Of a DNA stretch of 64,000 nucleotides, positions 1 through 14,384 are shown piece after piece (position 1 is the first letter of the stretch; the number at the start of each line of letters is the position of its first letter). Location: positions 372,001-436,000 of the forward strand of contig JAPMTP010000045.1 in the NCBI GenBank assembly GCA_026413225.1. The letters are read 5' to 3'. The notes under the pieces are model-generated. The model did not search any database. It was not told the DNA's origin and saw only the letters and a list, made by a program, of their open reading frames with translations. Made by a program: the position numbers and the translations under genes. The DNA is from Otis tarda (taxonomy: Eukaryota; Chordata; Aves; Otidiformes; Otididae).

Positions 1-503
1 AAGGGAGAGCGACCGAATGGGAATGGCCGAGGGCTGGCAGAGGACTCTCACACCGCACGCTAATCCCAAGGCTTTACGAGACCCAGGGCTCCATTCCTTG
101 AGGCGCTGGCTGCTCTCGCTTGCCTCGAGGAGCGCAGCAGCTGAGCGCGGGAGCCCTCACGCACAGCGCCGGGCGCCTGCTGGCTGCTGGCTCCCACTGC
201 GCGGCACCTCCTGCTGCCAAGCCCTTCGCCGGCCGCCTCCTGCCAACGCCACCTCCTCACATGGCACCAAGCACTTTTCTGAAGCCTGGCACTTTTTCTT
301 CTGCAACGCTTTCCTATCACCTGCGCACACTACCATGCACGGGAGAGCTGCCTTTGCATGGGAACAGCCTGAGCCCCATGCACGTGAGGAGCCTGTGCCC
401 CTGGCATGGCCCATTGCCCCCTCCTCCGTGTTACGGGCTCCACCACGCCTGTCAGGCCCTAACGGATGCCTCTTCCCCCTACAGCCCTGACAGCCTCACT
501 TAC

Positions 504-3500
504 CTGAGGACTGACTCTCCTCCAGCATCTTCAGTCTCCCCCGGAGCTCGTCCATGCCTGCTTTTTGGCGCCGGATCGTTTCCTCGTGCCTCTGGTCTCG
601 GCACCACATGCCCAGGTTGACCAAGGCCCACTCCGGCTGCAGGAAGAAGCAGCCCAGTCAGTTCTCACCCAAATCTCCTCCGGGTCAACACGAGCTCAGC
701 TTGACCCCGGCTTAGGCACCGCCACGCTGAAAGACGCCGCTCCCTCAGCAGCTGCCAAGAGCCAAGCCCATGGGGCGTCTCTCCCCACAGCCTCCTGGCA
801 GATTGGTGGGGTACAGCAGCGGCAGGAGAGACCCCTTACGTGGTCCCCTGTGCCGGCATCAGCCCTGCAAACGCTCTGGAGAGCTGGGAGAGGGACGGCG
901 CGTGGCTCTCAGTGGCTCCCTCAGCGTTTTTCTCTGGCACTTGGCGCCACCGCAGAGGATTTTATTGCCTTGGACACAGGCACACCGATCCGCTCGGTGG
1001 CCTGCCTTTCTACGTGATCATAGAATGACAGAATGGTTTGGCTTGGAAGGGACCTTTAAAGCCCATCCAGTCCAACCCCCCTGCAAGGAGCAGGGACATC
1101 TCCAACCACACCAGGTTGCTCAGAGCCCTGGCCAACCTGGCCTGGAATGTTTCCAGGGATGGGGCATCCACCACCTCTCTGGGCAACCTGCGCCAGTGCT
1201 CTACCCATGATGTTCTACTGATCGCATGTGGGATTCTCTTCTGCGCTACACCCCTGCACACAGACCCCCGCGGTTCCCTTGCTTGCTGCATGGCCCCAAA
1301 CATCCAGACACTCAGGAGAAGGGAGGCCCTTCATCCCACCCTGCCCACTGCTGCAAGCTCCCCGCTCGGCTCTGGTCGCTGTCGCCCCGCCATTCGCTCT
1401 CAAACAACAGCTTTGCCTGGGCTGCACCTCTGGCGCCCGCCGCTTCCCCTCCCCATCGCTACGTGCGCACCAGGGCAGGCGCTACCTCCCGCTCAGCGTC
1501 AGGCTCCGAGTCACCGCCTGCCACCCAGCCTTCCTCGCTGGCACGCCCTCTGCCACCCTTGCCGTACAGGATGTACGATTCCTACAGTCCCTCCAGCTGC
1601 TGCCGCAGTCACCTTGCAGTTCATCCCATTTCCCGTGCCAGGGAACTCAAAAGGGGATTCAGCGTGGAGGACAAAAGACCCTCCATTCCCATCCGGTGCA
1701 ACACGCTAACCCTGCTCCTGCTCGCTCAGCCCTGTCACTGCTTTTGTGGCGCCAATACCACCAGCAAGGTTGGGAAAAGGAGCCAACGCTTGCACATCTT
1801 CCCCTCCATCGTCCCCGCCTCTGCTTGGCAATCAGCACAGCCATCTGCACACACCACACCTCGTGCTTCCAAAGTACTGCGCCTACATCCAGCTCCTCAC
1901 CCGCTGGCAATGCCCGCGCAGGAGCACGGCTGACGCGGCTCGTGGGTGCCACGGGCAGCCCTGCTCCTGCCTTTGGCCAGCTCGCAGCATGCCTGAGGCG
2001 GGCTGGGGCGCTGTCCACTCTCACCGGCACACTGACAAACACCACGTGCGCCATCGATACCCTCAGCAAACCCAGAGCTCGGCAGCCTCCGCGCGGACTC
2101 ACCCTCCCAAAGGCTTCAGCCACCTTCGCCGGTATCCCGGGAGCCTGCTTCACCTTCACCACCGCTTCTCGCGAGGCGTCCCTCAGCGCCTGACACTCTG
2201 CTCGTGCTTGCCTGTGCCAAGAGACAAGACCCTTGTGGGACACCGTGACGGACAACAGCTGCCCAAACAGCTTGTGGAGAGCAGCACCCCGGGCACCGCC
2301 GGTGACTATCGCGGGGTGGGTGGGAACGTTCAGCTCAGTTCGTTGTGACTTCAACACACGGGCACTGGCACGCGTTCCACTAAACCCCTATCTCAGTTCA
2401 CGAGGCGCTTGCATAGAGCCCCCATCGCTGAGCTCCGCTCCGCGGCTCTCGCACACACCTTTGGCCCCGGGGAGATCCCGAAATGCCGCCAGCTGCTGGG
2501 AATCCACACAGCAGCTTTGGCCAAGGCCCCAGTTCACGGCTGCGTGTACCTTAACTCATTGGCTGCTGCTTGCAGAGCTCTGTCCTTCTCCTTCATCACC
2601 ATGGCCATCTCCAACAGCTCCTTTCTAAGCAGGTGCAGCTCCCGCTCTTGGTCTTTCACCTGGCACATGTTCTGCTCCACTTCTGACTTCAGCTGCTCAC
2701 TCAACACTCCTAGGCACACCACAGCTCCATGGGTGTCTGGCTCCCCCATCACCCAAGCCCTGGGGGATCCGCACCTCCCAGTGATCCGACGTCCGCGGCC
2801 ACGTCCCTTTTTCCCAAGGCATCATCGTGAGGGCCGTCAGCCATCATGGCGCTTGTCCCCGCAAACCCTCGCCCTGCCCTCGCTCGCAGCCCTCGCCTCC
2901 TGGGTCCTGCCACCAGACCTTGCTTCCCTAAATCACGGCGCAGGGCCGGTCTCTTTGTCAGGGCAGATGCCGCAGTCACGGCTCGCTACAGCCACTTGCC
3001 CTCTGCTTCGAGAAAAGCGGGGTCGCCAGCATTTCCTGGCCTGCCCGCTTTCACCCACCTGCCTTCCTCATTCGCTTCGCGCCGTTATGGCCAGCAAAAG
3101 CGGGCCACGTGCATCCCTTCGTCTCACACCTCAGGCTCCTTTCTGCCCCATACAGCCTCCCCAAAGCAACGTCACTCCCACTGAGGGATCCCCGGACAGG
3201 CTCTCCCAATTTAAAGCCTCAGGCCACCTTCGGCTCCAAGGGAGCCCAAGCAGTGGCATCCTGGAGAAAGATGGGCTCCATTTGTGTGCGTGTCTCCATC
3301 TCCCTCGGGGCACCTGGTCACCCTCACTCACCAGCACTGCTACCGCTTACACAAGGACAGCGAGGAATTCACCCACCCCCAGAGGGAACGGACCGCCTGC
3401 TTTGCCCCAAGCTGCCCTACAGCTTCGCTTTCGCATGGGGACATCGCTTTCCCGTAGCTGCCCTGTGTGTGCTTCATGCCTACTGCCCTCGTTACCGCTC

Positions 3501-6500
3501 CGTGGAAGGACAGGAAGACGGAGGCCATGCAGTATGCTTTACTAACCTGTCAAGTCCAACATCCTAGCTCTGGTTACTTTGAGCTCGTTGCTTAGCCTGG
3601 TGGTGGCCTACAAGAGAGGATTGGCAGCGACTGTTACCAGGCTTGCAGGACTCCCCCTTTCTCGTGGCTGATGCGCATCCCTGTCTAGACGGGGAGACCA
3701 CCCGCTGGCCACTAATGGCCCCCTGACCAAACTGGACCACCGTGCTGCAGAGCCCTTCCACATTTTGTTCTTCCAAGCGTGAGCACTTCTGCTTTGCCTC
3801 CTGCACGTGCCACTCACCTCAGTTAGGCTTCTCAGCTGGCTCTCCAGGTCTTGGATCTTCTTCTGTCCTTCCTCCAATAGTTGCTTGCACTTGTCCTTCT
3901 CCTTGGCGATAGCACTCTCCAGCATCTGAGGAGCGACAGCCCTCAGCAAAAAAAAAAAACCCAACCTATCCTTTCGGAACAGACTCTGGAATGCAATCAG
4001 GAAGGTCACCACTCTGGAGCAGGGGCATGTCATGGGGAAAAAAGCCAGACAGGACACGAGGCGACTCGGAGATGGAGGGGAGAAGAGCGCCTGGGGAACG
4101 GCACGGCACAGAGACTAAGCAGGAGCCGCTTACTCAGCTGCTCCTTACCTGCTTCCTTGGGAAAAACGAAGCTGGAAAAAGCCATTCCCAAAGCGACACA
4201 CACAAGTGTGCTAGGAATTGCCTCGCCAGACCACCGCAATAGGCTGTCCCCATCACACTGCACAGACACGGCAAAACACTCACTCACGCCTTGACCGACA
4301 GCGTGTCCTGCACCAGCCCTATCACCTCCACGCCCCGGGCTTCCCCGGGACTGCAGCTGACCCAGCAAGAACCTGCCAGCCCGCCACCGCCCCCACCTTC
4401 TCCACAGCCACAACAGACCTCAACACACCTCAAAGGAGCTCAGCACGGGGAAGGGAGGGAGCACATGCTTGCAAGGAGGCCGGCCTGCGCTGGCATTCCA
4501 GCTCCTACACACAATGCAACCTCCCCCTAAGCTCACGTTATCTGGATGCTGCTCCTTGCTTCCCGCTTTCTCCCAGGGACGGACCGGCTGCAGCGCACCC
4601 TGCCATTACCTGCATGCTTTCTGGTTCCAGGGCGGACACTCTGGGGAGTTATGATCTCCCACATCACCATGGGAGGATGGCCCGGCTCTTGGGACGGCTC
4701 CTAGGCATGTCACAGCTAGGGACATGCCTCTCCCTAGGCAACGCTACCACGGACACCTATTTCTCCTGCATACCAGTCCTCTTCCTCACAAACCACCATA
4801 CCTCTTTGCTCTCCTTGTCCTTCTCCATTAGAACTTCCTTCATTTTCCTCTCCAAGTCTTGCTGGTGTTTCGCTTCCAGCTCCTTCATGTGCTTCTGCAG
4901 CAACGCTGCCTGCGACTCCTGGAGCCTCTCTAATTGGTACTACAGGAAACCAGCAGACACGGAGGACTTCCAGAAAGCGTGTCGGTGGAAGAGCAAGAAA
5001 CAAGCATCCCGTGTGCATTCCCTACCACGCCTTTCACAAGAGCATCCTTGCTGCGTTAGAGATACAGCCGCTGGCACACTGACAGCACGAGCTCAGGCTT
5101 CTCCACCCCCTGCATTTACTGCCACCCCAGGGACCACCGCTACTGCGCGTTCCCAGGCCGGGAGCCACACTGCCTTGCTTGACTCAACCACCGCATTTAC
5201 CGACACAACGCTCCCCAGCACCGCGGCTCACAGACACACGCGTTTCCATACCTGTAGCATCTGATTCTTCCGCGCCGTTTCCTGACTGTTTTTCACCAGT
5301 TTCTGCAAAGTGGGCAGCAGCCCTGCAAAAGCCAAGGGAGCCTCGCTGCACGGGGTGCTCACACAGCCCATGTTCACCACCCGGAGCATCCTCAGCGGCC
5401 TGGGCACGCTGCTTGCCTCCTCGGCCGCTGATGACCTTCAGCCCTGGCCCTCACCCCCTCGCCTGATGGCGGAGGTCATAGGCAGCAGGGAGGAGAGGGG
5501 ACGGCCACTGACTCCCCACGCAGTCACCCCCTGCGCTCGTTACCCACAGCCACACTCGACGTGGGCTGCCCATCCTGGGGCAGCAGATGTGCAATTGTCG
5601 GGGAAGGGGAGACCCATGGGCAACAGCTCTGCCTTTCTTCCAGAGACCCTCGCCATCCTGGAGACACTCATCAGCCTCTCACCACGGGATTCAGGCTCTG
5701 AGATCCTCTCCGAGGGTCTCCCAGAGGCCAGCCCCAGGCCTCCCCTCCGCATTTACTGGAACTGCGGCACATTCCCACCCCCAGGAAATGGCTGCTATGG
5801 TTGAGATGTCGCTGGAAGGGAGCCTGACCGCGCACGCAGTCCGCTGGCAGGCAATAAGAGTGCACACACTGCATGAGCACATCGACCCCAGAGGAAAGCC
5901 TCGCTCCACGAGTGTCATAGGACAAAGACCGGCAGCAAAGGCACCAGGCTCCTTGCCCGCCATCAGGGCTTGCTAAACCTGGGATGCAGGGAGGGACCTT
6001 GCAGCTCTTTGCAGCGTACACCTTCATCACGCTGGCAACCATTCCTACAAGCAGGAACCCCTCGACAAGAACCTCTTGCTCCTTGCCCACTGCCTTTGGT
6101 CTGGGGAAGGCTGCTGCCATGACTTGCAAGCCTTCCTCCCTGCTGGTCCCCCATCCCCTCCTCGCTCTCTGGACACCCAGCGGGACACAGACCTTTCCCA
6201 GAGGTCATCTGGTGCATCCCTGTGCTGGCCAGCAGCCGCTCCGCGCCCTCCAGCCAGGACAACAGCACACGTGCCATTTCCACCACCGCCGCCCCAATGG
6301 GCGAGATGGAGTGGTCCAGGCACACCGCCTCCAGCCTCCCCAGCTCCTCTCGCAGGCTGTTGCTGCTGCAGGGGCTCCTCAGGCATGCCTGGAGAAAACA
6401 CAGCCGGTCCACACGCTAGCCTGCACAGTTTGCGGACTTCCATGCCTTGGCACAACAGACAACACCTCTGAGAAAGTCCTGGGGACAGCCTGGTGAAGGC

Positions 6501-9500
6501 TTCGGTACGACACTTGGCTTCTGGGCTCGGTATCTGGGGTGGGAATGGCAGGCCCTGGGAGGACACTTCCACCCCACCTCCCCCATTGCTTGCCAACCAA
6601 CACTTTTTGGGGGCTACACTCCCCTCTCGCTGCTCTGCAGAGCTCCGCGCTGCCTAGTGCGCATGCCCAAGCATCTCTTTTCCCTCTCCTCACCTCACGC
6701 CCAAAAACTGCCCCGTGCCACTTATCTCCCGGCTGCCAGTTGGCCAACGGCCTTTAAAGGACTGACCTGGAGCTGGCCCAGGGATTTCTTGAACACCTCA
6801 ACTTTTGTCGACACCTCCTTCTCCCTGAAGAGCCTGGAGTTTATTTCTTCTAGCAGAGACTTCACTCTCTTCTGACTCTGTTGCTTTTCTTGAGACGTCT
6901 CCCTGACCTTGTCTATCACCTGGCAAAAGCACACGACAGAGAATAAAGCGCCATCTTACCATCCTTTTCCAGCTGAGGGAAACATCCGCTGCCACACGGC
7001 CTGTCTCTGTGGCCTATAATTAAAGCTCTGTGCAACGTAGCAGCCCCAACAGACTCCCGGACTTCTCCTGCTTGCAGCCCACGGACTCCATGCGAGCTTT
7101 GGCGGACACAGAGGATCGTGTCTTTCACGTCAGGTGGCAGCGCCACGAACCTGGGAGAGCTGCTGCCCAGCTTACAGCCTGGAGAGCCTTGGATGCTACC
7201 ACTGCATGGAGCACGCACCATGGCTGCTCCGTAGCGACCGACTCGAGCCGCTTCGGCCCAAGTCCTGCTCTCCGAACTCACCTGCTCCTCCGTCAGAGCC
7301 TCCTCTGCACCACCCACTGCTGCTGGAGAACAGACTTGAATCACTTGGATTTTGAAGGACTTCAGCTACAGCAGAAATCAACACGGGAAGACACAAATCA
7401 CTGAAACCTGCTAGCAGCTCTGCTGCCCAACCCAGCCCTCTACATACCAAGGCAAAGGCTGTCCTGGCAGCTTCCTCCTCCGACACCGAGGTCTCTGCGC
7501 TCAGGCACGATGACCTTACCTTCGCCTTGGCAACACTCGTCCTGTAGCTGCCTCCAGCCCGGACCGTGGATCCTGCCGATCCTGCCCCATGCCCACAGAC
7601 GCCCTACCTGCTCCTTGGCCTGCTCCAGGTTGGCTCTCAGCAGCTCCTCCTTGCGCCCCATGGCCTGCAGCCGCAGGGCTTGCTTGGCACGGTGTTGCTT
7701 CAGCATCTTCTCAGCCTGCAAGCCAAGAGCATTTGCACATCAAAGCCAGACCAGTCAAACATGCCAGAAGAGCTTCTGCCCAGACCATCTCGTGCCCATC
7801 CCTCCCTGCCCTCCGCCGCGTACCCCACAGCCAGATCCTTACCTTGGCTTTCTCAGCCAGCTGCCCTCGCGTGATCTCCTGCTCAGCGCAATACTTCTGC
7901 ACCTCCCGCTGCAGCTGCTCCACATCGCGTTCCAGCTCCTTGACACGCTGCAAGAGTCCCGGGACAGTGCAGGCTCTCACCAGAGGAGCTCGGCACTGCC
8001 TCTCCAGAGGGTTTCTCCCGCTAAGCCCTACATTTTCCCCCTCTGGCCCATTTCCTTTAGCCCACAGCTTTCTCCTCTCAACGTTTACTGTGGTCAGATT
8101 GGTTTTCGAGTGGTTTGCGCTCTTATTTCAGACACCATTCTCCTGCATTGCAGCGCGGTGTTACGATTTCTACCGGAGCTTACATTTCTCCGGCTCCCTC
8201 TGCACATTAGGCACCTTCTATTACAGGAGTCGGAGGCAAAGCACCTCCCTCAAAATGCCCAGTCGCTTTTTCTCTCAACGATGCATTCCCACGCCCGCTG
8301 CTCGCCCGCGCACTCCATCGCCCCAAACGCCTTGCAACTCACATTTTGGCTCAGAGTCAATTCTCGCTCTCTGAGCTCCCGCTTCTCTTCCTGTCTAGAG
8401 CACTAGAATGAACGGCGCCCAAGGAAGAAAAAAACCAAGATGTCAGAGCAGGCAGATACCGTCATTTCTGCAGCAACTGTCGGCCCGTACTTCGGTGCCC
8501 CAGCCCTGCTACGTGCTGCGATGATGGAGTGCCCGCCATGGGGCTGTCAAGGCACAGAGACCACGAGAGTGCCCGCACCTGGAAATGCCCCTTTTTAAGG
8601 CATTGCCTGGCTGAGGGAAGGACAAACACCCGCAGGGAGTACCCAGTGACAGAGCTAAACTCCTCTGGCTTCGGAAAGACTTCGACAGGGATAGGGGGAA
8701 AGGATCCAAGGCAACAATCCCAATTACAAACATCGATGGCCACCCGACCGTGATGGCAACAGACATCTCGTGTGCTTTTCAGCTCTGCGCTCCAGGGTAT
8801 CGGGGATTCACAGTCCCACCCGAGCGCCTCACACCAGCTCCCGCCTCCCTCCGGCTCTTCCTGCATCCACGGAGCGGAGGAAACCCACCCAGGGATGCTC
8901 GGGGACACACTCTTTGCCTTGAAATGAGTGCTGTGGGACAAGTGCCACCAGACACCCAGCAGGATGTGTCACTGGGATGCCTGGTCCCCCTGCCGCGTGT
9001 GGTGCCTCAAGCGCTTGTACAGATCAACAATTTCCCACCGGTTAACGGGCTGATTTGTGGCACAGCTCTTCTCCAGAGCGCTGCTCGGGGAGGATGCTTG
9101 GCCAGGTCCAGGCTGGCAGGTGCGGTGACCCCCACCTGCAGCCCCCGGGCCCCAGGCAGCTTTTCCATTGCTTCAAATTCACAGCCATTCACTCCCTTCT
9201 CCTGGTACGCTGCCTACTCAGCCAGCCAACACGCTGCGCCCGCTCTGCGCTTACCATGCGGCTCTGCCAGTTAGGGAGGGAGCTGCTAATACGGAAAACA
9301 ACAGCCGGCTGCACAGCCCGCTTCCTTTAGGAGAAAAACCAGGCTGGGCTGCAGGGAGCACCCACAAAGACGAGCTTTCCATGGGACAGAATCTCAGCAG
9401 GAGCGCTTGGCACCTACAACCAGCTCTGCTCACCGAAATCCAGGGCACACAGCACCTGCCTGCCCAGCACGCAGCGGGATTCAGCTGGGGCAGGCCACGC

Positions 9501-12500
9501 GGCTCCGTGGGCATCGCACGGCCCCCAGACCCACCCGCTGCCCCGTCGCCGCTCCGTCCCAGCGGTGGTGCGGCCAGGAGCCTCGGGTTACAAGGGGAAC
9601 CCCGACACACCCAGCTGCTGGGCTTCTTTACAGAGAGAGAGACGCCAGGCCCTTCTTCCCCTCCTGGCTTCCCACCTCACTCCAGACACCAGACTGACAT
9701 TTCCTGAGACCCCATCAGGGATCTTCACCTTGGCAGACATGACTGCTAGCTCCTTGTCCTTCTCTCTGTTTTCCTTTTTCATGTACTCAACATCTTCTCT
9801 GAGTTGCAGCATTTTCTGGTCCTTCTCAGCCATCTCCCTTAGCAGCCTGCTCACTAGACCTGAGGAAAAAACCGCTCCGGTGACAGGCTACCCTAGGTCC
9901 CTGGCACAGGACCACCCTCCCTCTTTGACAACCGTTCCCCTTGGACAGCGGATTCAGCTTTCGGCACACCGTGCTGCCCATCGCTCCGTGACAGCATCGC
10001 TACCAAGCTCCTCGGAGCCTCGTGGCACACGCTCCCGGGAGGCTGAGCAACTCTTACGGATCCGATTCGGCTGCCTTACTGCGTCAGATCCGCGGCTCCA
10101 ATGCTGCCCTCCCTGCCGAGCGAGCTGTCCCCCACGGGGTGCACGGCCGCTCACTCAACAGCACCGCGTGCCAGCAGCTCAGAGCCCACCCCACCATCGG
10201 CGCTTTTCTCCCCTAACACACTTCTCCATCCCAACACTCTGCCTTCGGCGCCCGCATTGTCCCTCGCTCTGGGGGCCCTCGTCGTGTCAGACGCTGCCCT
10301 GCAGCCCCCGCAGAGCTTCAGGGCACAGATGCGGAGGATTTCTAGGAGCCCCTCCAAAACTTCTGTTGCTTGGACACTTTGGCCAAGGCTCCTTCCTTGC
10401 CAGGAGCCGGTCCCCACCCGCTTTGTGCCCCTCCACAGAGCTCCAGGGATACCATACCGCTAACCACAGCGTGGTCCCTCTTCCACTTCTCGCTTTCTTG
10501 CCGCAGCCTTACGATTTCCAGGTCTCTGCTGGAGGCGCAATGGGCTAAAGCCTCGCTCACTTCTTTCTGCAGTTCGCTGATCTGCAAAACAGAGACTCGC
10601 TCGCGCTCCTCCCCAGAATCCTCTTTCCCTCCGTTACAGCCCCCTTCAGAGAGGGAAATCTGGCGCTTCCCAGGTCATGCTCCGATGGGGTTACTCTTTA
10701 GCAGCGTGGACTGGCTCCCCGCAGTCCTCGCTTTGGACAGGACCATCTCAGATTCCTTGGGACCCTTCCTGCTGCACCCCTCAGACAAGAGGCACACTGA
10801 GGCGTTGTCTCCCAGGCTGGCAACGTGTGGCTGGGGCCGGGTGACCCTGCTAACGCGGCAGCAGGCAGACACACCTGTACACCTAGCGCCTTGCCAGGGC
10901 ACACGTATTTATTGCTACAAATGCCAATCCGGAGCCGCTAAGGGGAACTCCTGTTCCCGTTCCCACCGCAAACGCCGTTTTTACAGGCTCTGCTGGAAAT
11001 GGAGAGTGGGAAATACCCTTTGCTACCCGCTTTCGCTACCATCGGCAGCGTGCGTAAAGCACAAAACCGCTTCCCGCTGCTCAAGCCACTGGTTTCACTA
11101 AGCAATTACTGGAGGGCATAGAAGAGCTGGAAGAGCCTTGGGCTGGGGAAAGGAAAGATGCTGCAAACACAGACACGCTCAGCGTTTCATCTCAGTGCTG
11201 TCACGGCAGCGATGCTGCCAGCACCTCGACGCTCTCTCACCTCCCCTCCACCAGGAACCTGCTTCTCACAGCCTCCTCTGCACCACAGTCAGGACGAGCC
11301 CAAAGCATTTCCCAGCATCCGTCACACCCCAGATGCCGGGGCAAGGGCAGGACGCAACCAGGACGGGCTGGCCAAGATGCCTGGCTCCTGACCTGCGTGC
11401 CTCCATCGGACCCACACCTTGCATTGCGCCTTTTCCTGTGCCAGAGAGACGCGGCAGGACTCCCTCACTGTCTCTCCAGGCCATTTTCTGAGCTCTCATA
11501 AAACGCGAGTGTGTGCTATTACCGTACCCCTGGACAAGACAACTAGAAGCTCTCTCTCCTCTACTCAGCCACCTATTGCCACCAGGACGCCCAGGGACTG
11601 CGCTGCCTTTGCGATGGGTATTCTCCCCCAACCCCAGAAACGCACCCATGCAGACCCTTCCTGAGGTAAGAGGGGCGAGGGGAATGCGAGAGGGAAGCAA
11701 GGGCTCTGGCTGCCTGGCCCACCATGCCTGTGTGCGCCTCTTCTCTACCAAAGGCTCCTTCAGCTTCTGTTTCCCTCCCCACTGCAGCTCGACAGATCCC
11801 ACCACACACACGCCACATTTCGGTACCAGCTTCTTTACTGGAAACTTGCACAGAAAGCAAGCACCCAGGTAAAATACAAATAAGAAACACAACCACAACC
11901 ATGCTGGAAAAAACACTTCTCCTTCCGTTCCCTTCTGTGCAGACCTGCTCCTCCTACAAACTGAGCATTACGCTACAAAACACATCTGCCGCGGAGAGGT
12001 CTTTTCCCTGCACGGTGCCCACGGAAGCCGTCAGTACCTGCTGCCTCAAGGCTCTGGTCTCCTCCGTTTTGGCTCCCAGCTCTCGGTCAAAGGTGCGCTG
12101 CTTCTGGGACAGCTCTACCTTGGTCCTTGCCATCACCTCAGCCAGCGCCCTCGTCATAGTTACGATCTCATCCTGCAGATCTCTTATCACTCCGTCTTTC
12201 TCCTTCAGTCGTATTTCCCAGCTCGACAGGTGATCCACTTCCTTGTCCACCTGCGGAAGCCCTGCATCCTGTGGGCAGATTACGGGTGCCGGCTGTCACT
12301 CTCTGGCTACGGAGACACCGGGCCGCCCGCTCCGGGTGGTACCCGCTCGTGGCCATCAACCGCCTGGAACTTGCTCGCCCCGGCCTTCCACGAACCACCG
12401 CGCCCACCCCCATCACCAGGAGAACTCCCCTTCGCTGACGGTCCCTGCACCCTGCTGGGGTGGCTGTTCAGAGCCAAAATCATTTGGCGGGGCTCGCCTG

Positions 12501-13757
12501 CTCTGCCCAGGACGGGGACAGGGACGGTGTCCCTCACACCTTCCCCCACCTCACCTCCTGTGGGATGATATCCCCTTCCTGAATCCCCAGGAAAGCGGTT
12601 TCCTCCGCACCGGTTGCACCGCTGCCTGGGATGCCGGTCATGACTGGAAAAAAGCACACACCACAGCAGCAGACGTCAGCACGGGAACTGGCTGCACGCC
12701 ACGTCCCGCTCACTCGCCTCAAACCTACTCCAAGGCAGCGGCTACTTTACAGACCACGAGCTCACCTCACAGCCACAACAGACACCAACTCCTCGGCACT
12801 AACAAGACACCAGTGCAAACAGTCGGCACACCAGAGAGAAACAACACACCTCTGGGACCCCAGCGAGCCTCAAGGGCAGCGGAGACACCGCAGACCAAGG
12901 CTCCGGTGATATTTCCCCATTGCGCCAGCTCTACTGTGCCACCTCACGGTTGACTTCGTACGGCTTCGGCCAGCTCCATCCACCCAAATCTCAAGGCAGG
13001 AAAAGCCCCAGACTGGGAGTCAGGCCGTACCAAGCTACATTCATGGCAACAGTCTTGTTTTCCAGCTGGACCATTCCTCCAAGCCCCTGCCTGCGCTTCA
13101 TCGCTGTGGCACGCAGAATTTCCAGAGGCGTGTTCACTACAACCCTCGTTTCAGGATTCTGCACTCAAGGCAGCCAGTAACTGCGCTGCCAAGGAGGAAA
13201 AACCATCATTTCACCCTTCCCGATCACACACAGGGAAAAAGGAAGAGGAAACGTCCCTCTCGGCTACCAGGGCAACGGCATTCCCCTTGGGACATCCCAA
13301 CCCATTTCTTAACTGACCCACGAGCCACCCAGGACCGCACACGACCTCCCGCCAGCTCCACTGGTCCAGGACTCACAGCCCACCGCTGCCGAGGGGCGGC
13401 CCTTCTCAAAACTGCCTCTGCTCGGATCCCCTCCGCTCGAGGCTAAGGCACTCACAGGGGACACCAGGCTACCAACCACCCGCTTTGGCATCGGGGAGTA
13501 CCTGGCCTCACGGCGGAGGTCCTGCTCAAAGTGTCCAGCGGGATGGAGCTGGTCTTGCCCTTAGGCCGAGGACTCACGGATCGCTTCCGTGACAGCGGAC
13601 GGGGCACGTGGCTGGTCATGCCGGGAGTCCGGCTGCTGGAAGAGGCGGGGGTGTGCTGCCCCCACAGCGAGGAGAGGGGCGGATGAGGCACAAACTTTGA
13701 GAGTTCGGCCTTTGAAGCCACCTGGAGCTGCCTGTTCCGTGTGGGGGTACAGGACAC
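504..13757 (-). CDS. FHAD1: FHAD1-like coiled-coil gene, copy a (3' end outside window)
   Basis: Minus-strand exons with consensus acceptors and donors: 13502-13757, 12555-12643, 12038-12250, 10458-10581, 9729-9859, 8343-8390, 7843-7947, 7608-7715, about 7282-7322, 6767-6919, 6193-6388, 5252-5322, 4802-4939, 3818-3925, 3547-3607, 2550-2709, 2103-2211 and 504-636. Reading phase is consistent from one exon to the next except between 7608 and 7322, where a short exon of 3n+1 bases is unresolved (45-base candidate 7448-7492). The product is almost all heptad-like coiled coil after a basic Ser/Pro-rich head. Assignment to FHAD1 rests on segment order and motifs (for example SSRDLEIVRLRQESEKW, KYCAEQEITRGQLAEKAK, LLSWLEGAERLL) recalled from the family. 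Exons 19-21 would lie left of position 1. Private differences from other copies include P-E-W at the start of exon 504-636. Confidence 0.85.
1017..1212 (-). mobile_element. CR1 LINE 3' fragment, unit a
   Basis: Minus-strand, 5'-truncated CR1. Its 3' end is the degenerate ATTCTRTCATTCTATGAT motif at 1017-1035, and the body encodes the tail of CR1 ORF2 ([20 protein letters not shown]). It sits in the intron between exons 2103-2211 and 504-636, in gene-sense orientation. Confidence 0.85.
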
Positions 13758-14384
13758 CTGTGAGGGGAAAAAAGACCCCAATAGCAGCAAGACTTCAGGC
13801 ACCTCCTTAGCCCTTGGGCCGCGTGCGTTATGTCCTACAAACCCCAGGCACAGACCTCAGCGGAGGCGCATTTTGAGTCCTCTCCCCTTTCCGTTCCCCA
13901 AGGATCGGACTTAAATCCAGACTCCCCCATCTTTTGCAAAATTAAAAAAAAAATCCTTGAGTTTTGATGCATTTCCAGCTCTTCCCTCTCTCTCCATTCG
14001 ACTGCCCTGTTTCTGCACGTCATCGGCACTATCCGAAAGACCTCGTTTCACGCCTCTCCCGGCTCCCACGCAGGTGGCCCCACCCTGTCACTTCTCCCGT
14101 GCAGCGAGCCGACCCAAAGCCTCTCACCGCACTCCTGCCTTGCCACGGCAATCACCACCCCTACGCCGGGCCTGTCACACGCGTAATTCGGACACTCTCC
14201 GCTACCCTCCCGATAAGCAGAGCTTCCCCGGACGGCAGCGACGAGCCACCTTCATTGTCTCCTACATCAGCTGCCCCAGCCCCTTCACCCGCAAGGCTTA
14301 CGTTACAAAGAACAACTACTACCGTTTAGTAAATCCCCCGACCAACGCACAGCAACCCAGCCACAAACGTGCTGACCAACTCAC

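Noticed and set aside
4299..4375. Possible extra FHAD1 exon (GVEVIGLVQDTLSVK, good donor)
   Set aside because: The flanking exons 4802-4939 and 3818-3925 join in phase 0 without it, and no acceptor gives a compatible phase. It could still be an alternative exon.
7517..7538. 22-base candidate micro-exon between FHAD1-like exons H and J
   Set aside because: Its length would fix the phase, but the acceptor AG is lost in unit b and the residues do not resemble the family.
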